DNA of 64,000 nucleotides, taken from assembly GCA_003116995.1 (NCBI GenBank), contig BDSL01000045.1:1-64000 (forward strand), given 5' to 3'. The stretch is from Yamagishiella unicocca. Its lineage: Eukaryota > Chlorophyta > Chlorophyceae > Chlamydomonadales > Volvocaceae. A program made the translations under genes and the position numbers. The stretch's first letter is position 1; each line of letters starts with the position of its first letter. Of this stretch, positions 1 through 10,326 are shown piece after piece. The notes below the pieces were generated by a model. The model was not told the origin of the DNA and made no database searches. It worked only from the letters and a program-made list of their open reading frames with translations.

Positions 1-252
1 GAGGGAGGGGCGCGTGCTGAACAACAAAACAAGATAGCCTACTTGCCAGCACGCCTAGCTTAAGTCCTGAGAACACGGACTAGTGGCATTCTGCCGTACC
101 GCCTCATACCTATTAGGTCTACGCCCAGTTAACCCGGCTATAGCTGCGCAAGCCCGCAATATATATATGAAACGGACACATTCGCTGTCCTTGTGACGCA
201 CGCGACGTATCTATTACTCAGTTTCTCTTCCAGTCCATCAAGCCACGTCAAA

Positions 253-477
253 ATGCAAACATCGCAGCCCGCCGGCAGTCAGCCACTTAAATCAGCTGAA
301 GAGCGTAGGAAAGGGCTTGCAGCCTACTACTGGTCGAACCTCGTGCGCGAGGAGCCAGCGAAGCCTGTGAAGCTACCGGAAACACTCCCGCCCGACCATC
401 CCTGGGCGGCTTGCTGGCTTCGTAGCGGACTTGCTGGCAAACAGGTCATCTTTGAGCAGCACATTGTCCGCTCCTGA
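253..477 (+). CDS. Small hypothetical ORF, possibly first exon of the protease-like gene
   Basis: This 74-codon frame starts at an ATG in good context (AAA before it) and reads a charged, proline-containing protein with no domain I recognise; it ends in ...EQHIVRS. A GTG 60 bases upstream is in frame but is unlikely to be the start. An acceptable splice donor (ACAG/GTCATC at 444/445) follows codon 64 in phase 0, and AG acceptors just before 495 would join it in phase to the next frame. It could therefore be exon 1 of the trypsin-like gene, with a very short intron of about 50 bases. That join is inference. The stretch upstream (1-252) shows only AT-rich sequence with an ATATATATAT run. Confidence 0.35.
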   Translation: MQTSQPAGSQPLKSAEERRKGLAAYYWSNLVREEPAKPVKLPETLPPDHPWAACWLRSGLAGKQVIFEQHIVRS

Positions 478-494
478 GGCGACCCCTGAGGAAG

Positions 495-1205
495 ATGGAG
501 GAAGATGAGGACAGGTCAGGCCACCCTGTAGCCTTGGGCATTTTGGGAGCTGCCGAAATGCCTATCAGATGCATAGGTATGTTGGTTGCGGCGACTGCTG
601 GTGGTTTGTTTGTCGGCGGCAATTGCTTCAGCCTGGAGGCGTACCCCGGCTATTTCGCTACGAGTGCTCATGTCCTGCGGGACGCAGAATCTCTCACTTT
701 ATTCTTCCAAGGGGAAACGCACGAGCTGAGCCAAGTCCGTCAGGGCCGGCACTTCGTGGTGGATGCTGATCTCGACGTCGGGCTGGTGCGGTTTCCAGTG
801 GCCACCGATGACTGGGAGGGTTTCCGGTTATTGCCGGATCCGATAGCCAGCCAAGCTCTGGATGCTATTTGGCAGCACGGTTGGTGGAACCCCATGTCTA
901 CAGCGCCCTTTCGAGCGCGCGGACAACGAGTATTGCACATGCTGTTGTCCGCGCGCTCGAAAGGGCGCTGTAGACCTGGGGTCCCACCAACCGTGCTCGA
1001 AAGTGGGTCACTATCGCAAATGCCTTTGATGTTTGGCCAGCCGGTCTTTGGGTGTTCTGGCAGCCCATGGTGGGTGGAAGGCGCGTCTTGTATTGCTGTG
1101 CACAAGGGACTGTTCGAGGGTTTTTTTGGCGTCGTGGCAGCAGTCCCCTTTTCGCAGGCCATGGCACATATGTTGCGGTCTTCCTTCGACATCGATGAGG
1201 GGTAG
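495..1205 (+). CDS. Trypsin-like (PA clan) serine peptidase-like ORF
   Basis: A 236-residue frame carries what looks like a chymotrypsin-fold catalytic triad in the right order: His in ATSAHVL (about residue 60), Asp in DADLDVGLVRF (about residue 94) and a nucleophile-type Ser in GCSGSPWW (about residue 197). The motifs resemble Trypsin_2-type peptidases (TxAHV, DLAvL, GxSGxP) rather than DEG/HtrA proteases, which normally have GNSGGP; no PDZ domain or clear signal peptide follows. Between the Asp and Ser motifs the DNA is a 54-bp near-perfect inverted repeat (see the hairpin entry), which encodes an odd Arg-rich loop. The start is uncertain, since an upstream exon is possible. Substrate and location are unknown. 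It could belong to a host gene cut by the window edge or to a mobile element. Confidence 0.45.
   Translation: MEEDEDRSGHPVALGILGAAEMPIRCIGMLVAATAGGLFVGGNCFSLEAYPGYFATSAHVLRDAESLTLFFQGETHELSQVRQGRHFVVDADLDVGLVRFPVATDDWEGFRLLPDPIASQALDAIWQHGWWNPMSTAPFRARGQRVLHMLLSARSKGRCRPGVPPTVLESGSLSQMPLMFGQPVFGCSGSPWWVEGASCIAVHKGLFEGFFGVVAAVPFSQAMAHMLRSSFDIDEG
874..997. repeat. 54-bp near-perfect inverted repeat (hairpin)
   Basis: Arms 874-927 and 944-997 are reverse complements with two mismatches (positions 888/983 and 895/976), and the loop is only 16 bases (928-943). The 32 loop-proximal base pairs are perfect. The structure lies inside the trypsin-like ORF and keeps its frame open. Transcription in either direction would give a long double-stranded stem of the size processed by Dicer in Chlamydomonas. 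Confidence 0.95.
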
Positions 1206-3043
1206 CACATGGGTTTGAGCATGACGTTCAACTTCCTTGTGAGGGGTGGACTTTGCTGCAGATAAGATTGTTTACATGCTGAGCATGGCTGTTCCCAGAC
1301 AACATAATTGTGTGGCACGAAAGGGCACCGCAAATGTAACAACAGAGGCACGTCTGTTGCGCCTTCCTCGGAGTCGTGAGCAAATGGGGCATTGGGAGCC
1401 GGTCTCACCGGGGTGTCAAATTGGTGGTTGTCCAAGCACAGCAACGTCAGAGGCACCCGAGGGCAGGCGCCCGGAACGACACCGCTGCCAGCACGAAAAG
1501 GGTATGGGGCGCAACAACATAGCCTAAAGCAGCCACAGGCAGGGACTTACCCAACAGCCTCGGCTCACATGCGCGGCTAGCGCTACAGCGCCCAATGGTC
1601 TGGCAGCCTGTTCCCCATTCTCCCACGGACCTGCCCACGCTAGTCGGCATACACTGGCAGGTGCTTCAACCCTAACGCGGTCCTTCTCAACCCACGTGGC
1701 CACCGCCATCACCGGGTTATATCACCTTTACCAAGACATTTGAGTGTCGCAGCTAAGCTAGGGTTCTCTCTGAAGAGAACAAACAACTTGTAGCTCAGGA
1801 GCGCCCCCATCAGACATAGCACAGCTCCAGCTCACGCAGTCATGTCCAAAGGTCTGATTGGGAACTTTGACTGTGACACCTGGTTACTGGTAGGTGAACA
1901 TCTGGTTACCGGCAATGCTCTGCCATCGGTTGGAGACTGCAACACTGGGTTATGCACGTGGTCACTTGGTAATTCTTGTTGTAAGTGTTACAGCTAATGT
2001 TGGGCTACCAGCTGGGCAGCTCATTGCTGTCAAGTGCGGCACCTGGTCGGTAGGATACTTGGTCGGCGGACAAGCAACCCATCTCCAATCGGCAGTTCTT
2101 GATTCCACCACTCGGATACATACGGTACAGGTGCGACTCCACAACCATCGCCGAACATCGCCGAAGTAGTATCTCTGCTGGGTACGTTTCTCTACCAGCC
2201 AATGTGTTTACACTCAAAAATAATAAAAAGAAGGAAATGATATCCCATCTCAATCCTGCGACGATGTTGCCCAATGAAGGCGCGACCGGAACCATGAACA
2301 AATATGCCACTGTGTTGTATGTGTAGCAGGGATGCTGCGGACTTGCAGACCACTATGCCCGTCGATCTATCTAGCAGCACGTCGTCGGCAAAGAATCATC
2401 CGGACTAAGGGTTTAGGGTCTTGTGCGCAGCTAGATGGCTGGTGGATTGCATACACATCGACACGCACGGCGGCACGGTCAACGGCGGGTATGGTACCTA
2501 GCTAGATAGGTATCATTACCAAGCGACAATAATGGCGACCGTCCGCCATCGTGCGAGTCCCCAGTAGCTGCTTGTTCTAACTCTGACCGAGTGGTTGACG
2601 TGAACCTGCTGCTGCTGTTGTTGGCCGCTGGTATGCCTCAACTCTTTGGCCGTTACTAACCAACCATGCATTCGCTGGCTGGAATTAGAAGCTCCAAGGT
2701 AGGTGCGATAGTGGCATAGAACCGGCAAAATTCGTTTAGAAATATCCAGCTGTGGTGTCGGGCGGAGTCGTCTGGTAGTTGTTTGGCTTGTACGGCGGCG
2801 GTGCGCGCATTGTCGCAGGGCCATTCTTATTGCCGCTCAGTAACAGGCGAGCTGTCGCATTCGCGACACTACTTACTACAGCTATAAGTGCACAAGATAT
2901 CTTGGCTAACTTTTCCGGCTTACTTTCTGCCGGTGCTGTCCTCGCGAGCGAACTCCGAAAGTAACGCACTTCAGCGGCATGCGACCGCAACAATAGGCTA
3001 TGCTTCGCACCATAGGTATTCAAGTCACATAAGCTGATAACAG
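1206..3043. other. Intergenic, no supported gene
   Basis: This stretch has lower GC than the gene-rich parts and only short frames on both strands with no conserved motif or splice-consistent assembly. TGTAA occurs near 1336 and 1976, so 3' ends of the left-edge transcript could lie here. The right end is the 5' flank of the RAD7-like gene. Confidence 0.5.
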
Positions 3044-6000
3044 ATGACTAAGAAACGGCCGCGCGGGAAGGTCCCGCCAGAACAGGAGGTCGTCGGCGAG
3101 CAGCCGCAGAAGGACGACCCGCACCGCGATGGCGCCATCGCACGACGAGATGATATGGCGTCGATTGCTCGGCGCCGGGCGGCGCACTTTGCGCACTTTA
3201 ACGACGACGACAATGCGGGCGAAACCAACATCCACGTCGGCAGCGACAACGTACGAAAGAGCGACTATGACCATGTCGTATTTAATGTCGCAATCAATGC
3301 CTAAACAATAGACACCGCCCGTCGTCCATACCGACGGGAAACCGGCCCTTCACCAGGATGTCCGCCCCTTACCATTTATACCACCCATCATGAATCGCGT
3401 TGACCGTGGGGGCGGAATTGTGGTGGACGGTGTCCACGCCGCAGCGCGACCTGGCGCGGTGTGCTCCCACGCGCCCTGCCGCTCGCTTTCCCGCGCCCCC
3501 TCCTCGCCGCCTCACGTGCCGATGCTCCCACTGCCCTCAGGCGCGCACTCTGGGCCCTTGGAGCAGCGCAATCGAGCTAGTCAACGCGCGCGAGAAGGCG
3601 CAGCAGGACCGGCAGGTCAAGCTGCAGGAGGCGGCGGCTGACGATCAGGCGGGTAGGCGGCTGCCCCGCCCAGCACAACACCGAATCCATGGGGTTAGCA
3701 CTGTGTCAAGTTGCGGCATCGCATGGTTCCGTTTGGAAGCGACTGCAGGCTGGTGGTTGGGCAGGGCAGGGCAGGATTACTGCGGGGCAGGGGGGGGGGG
3801 CGGGAGGGTGACAGGAGGGGGGGCAGGGCAGGGCAGGGCAGGGTCATCAGGGCGATCAGGGAGAAGCACGGCGACGTTCATTATCAGCACGATAGTCATC
3901 AAGGAAAGGTCCACCAGGGGTGGCTGGGTCGTACCACAGAGGTCGGGGCCGTGCATCCCCACGTAAGGCCCCACATACACATGCACCCAGGGGGCCAGGC
4001 CCTCACGGGGGGTAGCTTGTGCCGCACCCTTCCAAGCTAGCTGACGTGTCTCAGCGCCCGCCTCCTCCCCGCCCCTCCCCCCACGCGGCCGCCTCCTGCC
4101 CCAGCGCTGTCCGAGGCCGCCGACTGGCAGCCCAGCCGCGACCCCGCCCTGGGGCCGCACCCCCGGGACCCTGTGCGCCCGCTGTTCGCTCACTGCCTGG
4201 ACGTGCTGACGTCGTACATTGACTGCGTGGAGTCCCTCCGGGGCGTGCCGGACGTCATCAAGGTGGGGGGCGGCACTGCGGGTGGCGGGGGGTTACAATA
4301 AAAGAACCGGCGGCGGGGAGGGGGGAGGGCAGCGAAGGGAGGGGGAGCGGGAGCGGGTGGGGGCAGGGGAGAGGGGGGCGGGGTTCCTGGAGGGGCGGGA
4401 ACAGCCAGCCAAGGACGAGGCGCCCACGGGTGCAGAGAGCGGAATGATGGGAGCAGGGGAGAGGGGTTACGCGGGGATCTGGCGCAGGGCGGCATGGGCC
4501 CTGTCGCATGGACACGGGGTGGAGGGGTCCGCGTCCTTGGGGGGGGGTTTATGATTTCCGCGAATCCACCCGGGGGGGGGGCGGTCCACAGCTTGCGGGC
4601 ACCGGGGCTCAGTCGCAACTTGCCCACGGACGGCCGGATGTCCCTCTGCTCATTTGAAAGTGCATCCACCCTCCCCGACCCCCCCCAACACATATAATGC
4701 GCCAGCTATTCTACCCATGTCGTGTAACCGGGTCTTGATGCCACCCACCCCAACCCCTGATTGCGGGTTCCGTAGCGAACTCCGTCGGTTTTACCCATCG
4801 GTTTCCAGGTGCCGACATGCGGGTTCTCTCGCTGCCCTCCCCTTCATTGCCCCGACCCGCAGGTCCGGCTAGCCGCCAGTGTGTGCGCACGCCGCAAGAT
4901 GTCATGCGAGGTGAGAGGGACACCGCAGGGGGCTGCGAGGGGAACCCGTGGGGGCCGGGGGGACGGCATAAACAAACCGGTTACACGACACGGGTATAAG
5001 AGCTGGCGCATTGTGGGGCGGGGATAAGGGATAATCCGCGAATTGTAGGTGGGGGGGTGGAGCACCCGGGCTGGCGAAGAGACGAATTGTGTGGGGGGGT
5101 GGAGCACCCGGGCTGGCGAAGAGACGAATTGTGCGGGGGGGTGGAGCACCCGGGCTGGCGAAGAGACGAATTGTGTGGGGGGGTGGAGCACCCGGGCTGG
5201 CGAAGAGACGAATTGTGTGTGGGGGGGTGGAGCACCCGGGATGGCGAAGAGACGGAGACGTAGCGACATGGGAGATGGCGTAACTGAGGGACCTATTTAG
5301 AGCCTCCGTGGTGGGGCGGGCGTGGGGTGGGCGTGAGGTGGGCGTGAGGTGGGCGTGAGGTGGGCGTGAGGTGGGGGGCGACCCTGCGGAACAGGCGATG
5401 AAGACAGCCGTGGGTATTCGAGGGGTGGCAAGAGCCGCCAGGCTGGCGCCGGTCGATTGCTCGTGCCGTGTGTGAGGATGAGGAGCGCCGCCTTGAGCCC
5501 AGCAACTGCGCACGGAAGCAACTCCATGGGGCGTGTCGAGTGTGTTTTGGTTCCCCTCCGCCCCCCCCTCCCCTCCGCCCCTCGTCAGGTCGCCCGCCTG
5601 TTCAGCGACGCCGCCCCCACCGAGGTTCTGCTGCCTGACTGCACGCAGCTGGACGCAGCAGCCATGGGGGAGCTAATAGGGGAGGTGGCCGCCAAAAGGT
5701 GAGCGAGGCGGGCCAGGGAGTGGGGCCGGGGGTTTGAGGGGAGTGGGACGGAGGGGAGCGGTGTGGTGGTGGCCTAATCGGTGTGGCCAGCCCGGACGCG
5801 TCGCCGAGCTAGGGGGTAAGGCCAGGGTTTGTGGGGCCCGCGGGTAGCCGGGTGGGAACACGGTAGGCGGCGGCGGGGTTGCTACCCGGCTCGGTGGCCT
5901 TGTGGCTTGCGCCGTCTTACAAAAGTTTGCACCGCCATCTCCCTGCCGGTGAAGGGACTGTTGAGCTGCTCCGCGCATGACCTCGCTGCCGGTGAAGGGA

Positions 6001-9000
6001 CTGTTGAGCTGCTCCGCGCATGACCTCGCCGACGGTTTCGTCTGGCCGCAATGCAGGCTGCAGCGGCTGGAGCTCGGCTTTTGCGGCCGGGGGTTTGGTG
6101 ACGAGGCGGCCTCGGTGCTGGCGGCCTCGGCACCGCTGCCGGAGCTGGAGGTGGTGGTGCTGGAGGGCGCGTACCGGCTGTCGGACTTGGGGCTGGAGAA
6201 GGTACCTCCAGGGAGGATGGGGGGGAGGGCAGGGGGGAGGGCAGGGGGGAGGGCAGGGTTTTGAGGAAGACCCGTGGATGCGAGGAAAACCCGTTTAGAA
6301 CAGACGTTTTTAGATGCATGCTGGAGAACGGGGGAAGGCGCGGGGGGGGCCAGGGGGAGGGCCGGGGGGAGGGCGAGGTGATTATGCGGCTAGCGCAGGG
6401 ACGCCCGGGCAGAGCTGGACGCCATAAAGGGGCCCAGGGCGTTGGTGGGGTGGGGAGATTGGTGGTTTCGGAGCTGCCCGGTGGCGGCGCGCGGCCCCAG
6501 ACGCCGGAAGGGGCCATCCAGTTGCGAGCCAACAGCACTTCCTGCTTGCTACTCATCTTCCCCTCCTACTACCGCCTGTACGCCCTGGGCTGCTTCGTCG
6601 GGCGCCTGCGAACCCCACCACAGCAGCTATTGTCGGTATCAGTTCGCTGCCTTAACCCTCAGTCCCCGCCTGAAAAGGTCATGTCGTGAGCCCGGACCGC
6701 CCCCCTCACCTCACCTCACCTCACTCCGCCCTCTTCGCCCTCTCCCCCCGGCCGCCGCTGCAGGTCCTCTCCACCGCCCCCGCACTTACCTGGCTGGCAG
6801 TGCCGCAGGGCTCCCGGATCACCGGGGCACTGCTGCACACACTGCCGGCGCTGGTGCCGCGGCTCAGGTGCGGGACGAGCTGCGGGAGACGGGGCCTTAT
6901 GAGTACGGCAAGCAGTGCCCATGCTGGAGTCGCGATGTGTGGGGGGGGAAGGCGGGTTATGCGTTGGGCGCTTACGATGCTGGCAGCGAGGCAGGGGAAG
7001 GGGTGCGACCGCGTGCAAGTGGGTTAGGACGGATGTGTTTCTCGTCCCGCTCGTGGCTACGGGGTCGTCTACGTCACCTATGTCGCGTGGCTCTGCCACA
7101 CCGCTCCTGCTGTCATTGCCTTGCCATGCGCTGCGAGGCGTCTTGGTCCAATCGTTGACAGCCTAGGCGACCTCACGGCCCCTGCGCGACCTCACGGCCC
7201 CTGGGCGGCGCGCCTGCAATGGCCGTCATGTCCTCCCATCTGGAGACACCGCACGTCACACCCCCGTGTGGACATTTCCACATATACACCCGTGAAACAT
7301 ATTTGAGCGCAGTCGACTTCCCACTCAATTCACAAACGAACTCAACTCGACCCAACGAGGCCATGTCTCCAATCCCATCCCATCCCATCCCGCCACCCGC
7401 TGCCTGCCCGACTGCCACGCAGCCACCTGAACCTGTCAGACTGCCGCGGCATCGGCGGCGACTCGCTGGTGGCGGCGCTGCCTCGTCTCACGGAGCTGAG
7501 GACCCTCAAACTGGACGTGATTCCGGAGGTGGGTGCGGAGAGGTCGGTGAGGGGCCGGGGAAAGGAAAGACAGTTGCGGGGGCAGCGCATCAGCCGGCGT
7601 CAACCAGGGGCAGCGCATCAGCCGGCATTACCAGGGGAACAACGCCGTGGTACGATTGAAGCCTTCCGGGCGGTTTGCGGGGGCTGCAGCTCTTGCGCTT
7701 CCCAGCTGGCAGTAGTGGCAGGGGTAGTGGGGATCTGGGTCGAGAGCGCAGCGCAGTTTGTGGACGCGCGGCAGTGGGTCTTCGGCCGCGCCATCCGCTT
7801 CGTCGCGGAGAGGCGAGGACGGCGGCAGCCCCCGCCGGTGATGGCTGAGGCGAGCAACAACGAGAGGTTGAGGACAGTAATTAGGGCCTGCACCCTCCCT
7901 GCCGCGTCGCACTGTCCTGTTTGCGCGCCCCACTGCCCTGCCTGCCTTCCCTTCGCGATGCTTCCCTGGTCGGTTTCCTAGTGAGTGCCGACCCACGGGC
8001 TTTCCCCACTAACCCTCCTCTACGCTGGGTTGCGGCGCAGGTAGATGATGCGGTGCTGGCCGCGGCTGGCTCGCTGCCGCTGCTCCGGGAGCTCAGCATC
8101 CGCTGCTGCCAGGTGGGTGTCGTCGGAGCGGGGTCGGGGGTACGGGTGCGGGGACTTGCACGCGGGAAGTGCGTGCGGCTGTCCTGCTGTAGCGTGCCCA
8201 TGGAGTTGAGTTGGAGGGGGGCAAGCCCTACAGACCTCAGCGCTGTTCAGCAAGGGGCTTACGGGGCCCGAGGATGAACGCCAGGAGCCAGGCGAACCCT
8301 CCATGCCCACGAAGCAGGCCTGGGAGGTGGCGGATGGTTTCGGAACCCGGATTCTCGCGCAGCTAGAACTTAAGGCTTCGGTTGGATGTGTGCACGCAGG
8401 CGGTCACGGACGCCGGCCTGACGGCCCTCGCAGCGACCCGCGGGTCGGCTCTGGAGGTGTTGCGGTTGGACGAGTGCGGCGGCAAGGTGACGGACCGCGG
8501 GGTGCTGGCGCTGGCGTCGCAGTGCAAGGCGCTGAGGGTGAGCCCTGGGTGGGTGGCATGTCCTGGATGGGTGGCATGCCGTATGTATGGGGTGATGGGT
8601 GTGGCATGCAGAGACATCGACAGTGTGGCTCGCGAGCAGGCAACTGGCTTATCGCTTGCCTAGCCCGTATGTTGACCAGCTCCCTGAGCACCTGCACGCG
8701 ACCCAAGCACCTGCACGCGGCGCAACTTCTACACGTGGCTTCGCGGCTTGCCGCGGCCTGCGTGTCCTGTCGGACCTGTGCAGCCGTCCATGTATGTAGC
8801 CTTTGCGTCCTCCCCGCCGCCTCCAACCATCGCCGCCTGCCCCGTTGGCAGCTGGACAGAAAGCAACCGGTCCGTGGCTGGTATGACGCCATATGACGGG
8901 GTGCCCGTGAGGGAGTGGGACGTAACAGCAGGTAACGGTCTCGACCTGCCGGCCATCCGCCCGCCGCCAGGTCTTCTCCGCGCGCCGCTGCACCCGCCTC

Positions 9001-9747
9001 GGGGACGAGGCGCTGGCAGAGCTGCTGCGGGCGGGCACCGTGCAGCACCTGGCGCTCAGCGGGGTGGCGGGCGTGGGCGCGGCGGTGGCGGGAGCGCTGG
9101 TGTCCTTCTGCCGCGACAGCCTGGAGCACCTGGACGTGTCGTTCTGCAGGTACGACGATGCCGTACGGTACGACACGCCCGCGGGGCTGCGGCAGCGGCG
9201 CGTTCGACCTGTACCACCCGCTCGCCACAGTCCACTGATGGTCTCGCCTATACCCTATAGGGAGCCGTGAATGGTGTGTTCGACACCCAACGGCACGTCT
9301 CGCAGCCTTTGACATCTAACGGCACGTCTCGCAGCCCTGCTGGCTCGCCGCCACCCTCACGCCACGCCCGCGCCCGCACAACCCGCGTGTTCCCGTGTCC
9401 TACATTCCCCGATCGCCAGGAAACTGCCCGACCGGTCCCTGGGGCTGCTGCTGGACCGCTGCACCCGCTTGCGCCGCCTGGTCATATTCGGCTGCAGCCA
9501 GCTGTCGGCCAGGTCGCTGTACGGACACAGCAACAGCGAGCTCGTTGTGGACGGCACGCATACCAAAGTGAACCTGGATTTGAACCTGGGCCGGAGCAAA
9601 GCCGCGGCCGGCGGCAGGGACGGGGCGGAAGGTGCCGGGGAGGGGCCAGGGTCGGGCGAAGGGCGAAGGGAACGGGCGCAGAGCGGAAAGGGAGGCGCTG
9701 CCGACGAGGAGGGGGAGGATGAGGGGGATGAGGACACCGCGGGGTAA
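3044..9747 (+). CDS. RAD7-like leucine-rich repeat protein (nucleotide excision repair family)
   Basis: Twelve exons close in phase: 3044-3250, 3541-3652, 4105-4262, 4863-4910, 5589-5698, 6057-6201, 6764-6867, 7423-7528, 8041-8112, 8400-8537, 8971-9149 and 9420-9747, giving 568 residues. The N-terminus (MTKKRPRGK, then RRRAAHFAHF) is basic. Residues 70-180 contain segments typical of RAD7 homologues: TLGPWSSAIELV, FAHCLDVLTSYIDCVESL and VRLAASVCARRKM. From about residue 180 to 505 there are cysteine-containing/AMN1-type LRRs (LQRLELGFC, LRELSIRCC, LEVLRLDECGGKVTDRG, LEHLDVSFC, LRRLVIFGCSQLS), then a Gly/Glu-rich acidic tail. In yeast Rad7 binds Rad16 in global-genome repair and acts with an E3 ligase; a nuclear role here is inferred from family. 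No F-box is evident. The start ATG is the first in the frame and fits the basic N-terminus of homologues. A TGTAA at 10044-10048 is the likely poly(A) signal. Confidence 0.82.
5046..5250. repeat. 42-bp tandem repeat, 5 copies, in RAD7-like intron 4
   Basis: The unit contains GGAGCACCCGGGCTGGCG followed by AAGAGACGAATTGTG and a run of G. Copies start 42, 42, 42 and 44 bases apart; the last copy has drifted at its 3' end. An adjacent array of an 11-bp unit (GTGAGGTGGGC, about 5 copies) lies at 5310-5374. Confidence 0.9.
5943..6028. repeat. 43-bp exact tandem duplication before RAD7-like exon 6
   Basis: Two identical 43-base copies (5943-5985 and 5986-6028) begin CTGCCGGTGAAGGGACTG and end GCATGACCTCG. 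They sit in intron 5, ending 28 bases before the exon 6 acceptor (AG at 6055-6056). Confidence 0.9.
6222..6258. repeat. 12-bp GGGGGGAGGGCA repeat in RAD7-like intron 6
   Basis: Three copies of a 12-base G-rich unit lie just inside the intron after exon 6. Similar GGGGGAGGGC copies resume at 6345-6378. Confidence 0.8.
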
Positions 9748-9976
9748 GACGCGTAGGCGGCCGGCGGCAGCTCATCGCGTTTGTGGGAGCGTTCTAGGGA
9801 TGTACGGTATCCTAGGTGGCGGCGGCGGTGCTGTGCAAGAGGAGATGATCGGGGGTTTGTCCCAGGAGCGAGCGATCTGGCCTGAGGAGCGCGCAGCGTG
9901 CCGAGTGTGAGCGTGAGTCGCAGACGTAGCGTTTTGAAATGGGGTTGTACCTGACGTAGCTGGCCCTGTGTGCTCG

Positions 9977-9981
9977 TTACA
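9977..9981 (-). promoter_or_regulatory. Polyadenylation signal of the HMG-box gene
   Basis: TTACA on the plus strand reads TGTAA, the volvocalean poly(A) signal, on the minus strand, about 345 bases past the stop at 10327. It lies upstream (in plus coordinates) of the convergent RAD7-like gene's own signal. Confidence 0.55.
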
Positions 9982-10043
9982 ATGTAGGCACAGTTCACCA
10001 GACGAGGACGCTTGGAACGGGAGTCGCACTGCTGTTGGCAGTT

Positions 10044-10048
10044 TGTAA
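10044..10048 (+). promoter_or_regulatory. Polyadenylation signal of the RAD7-like gene
   Basis: TGTAA lies 297 bases after the RAD7-like stop codon. With the minus-strand signal at 9977-9981, it implies that the two convergent 3' UTRs overlap by roughly 70-100 bases. The rest of 9748-10326 holds no coding frame I can support. Confidence 0.6.
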
Positions 10049-10326
10049 ATGCATTGTGCGTCCATCGTCTAGCCTGGGCTGCGCAGTACACCCAGGTTCT
10101 TCACTTGCCTCCCACCCAGATTGCATCTAGTTTGCATCCTGCCAGCAAAGCGTACAGCACCGGTGGACGGCTTCATGGGTCCGTAAGAACGAAGTCTTTA
10201 AGCAGCAGCCTTCCTGTTTTCGGCACCTTACTCTACACCCGACGCGACTCCTGCCCATGCGTAGTCATCATCCTGCATGGCCGTCAGTCCGCTAGTGTTT
10301 GGGGAGGCCCCATGGTCTCGAGCCTC

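Noticed and set aside
740..1456. 238-codon minus-strand frame opposite the protease-like ORF
   Set aside because: It has no motif and is the antisense shadow of the frame with the catalytic triad.
5046..5250. CRISPR-like spacing of repeats
   Set aside because: Copies are directly adjacent with no unique spacers, in a eukaryotic intron; it is a minisatellite.
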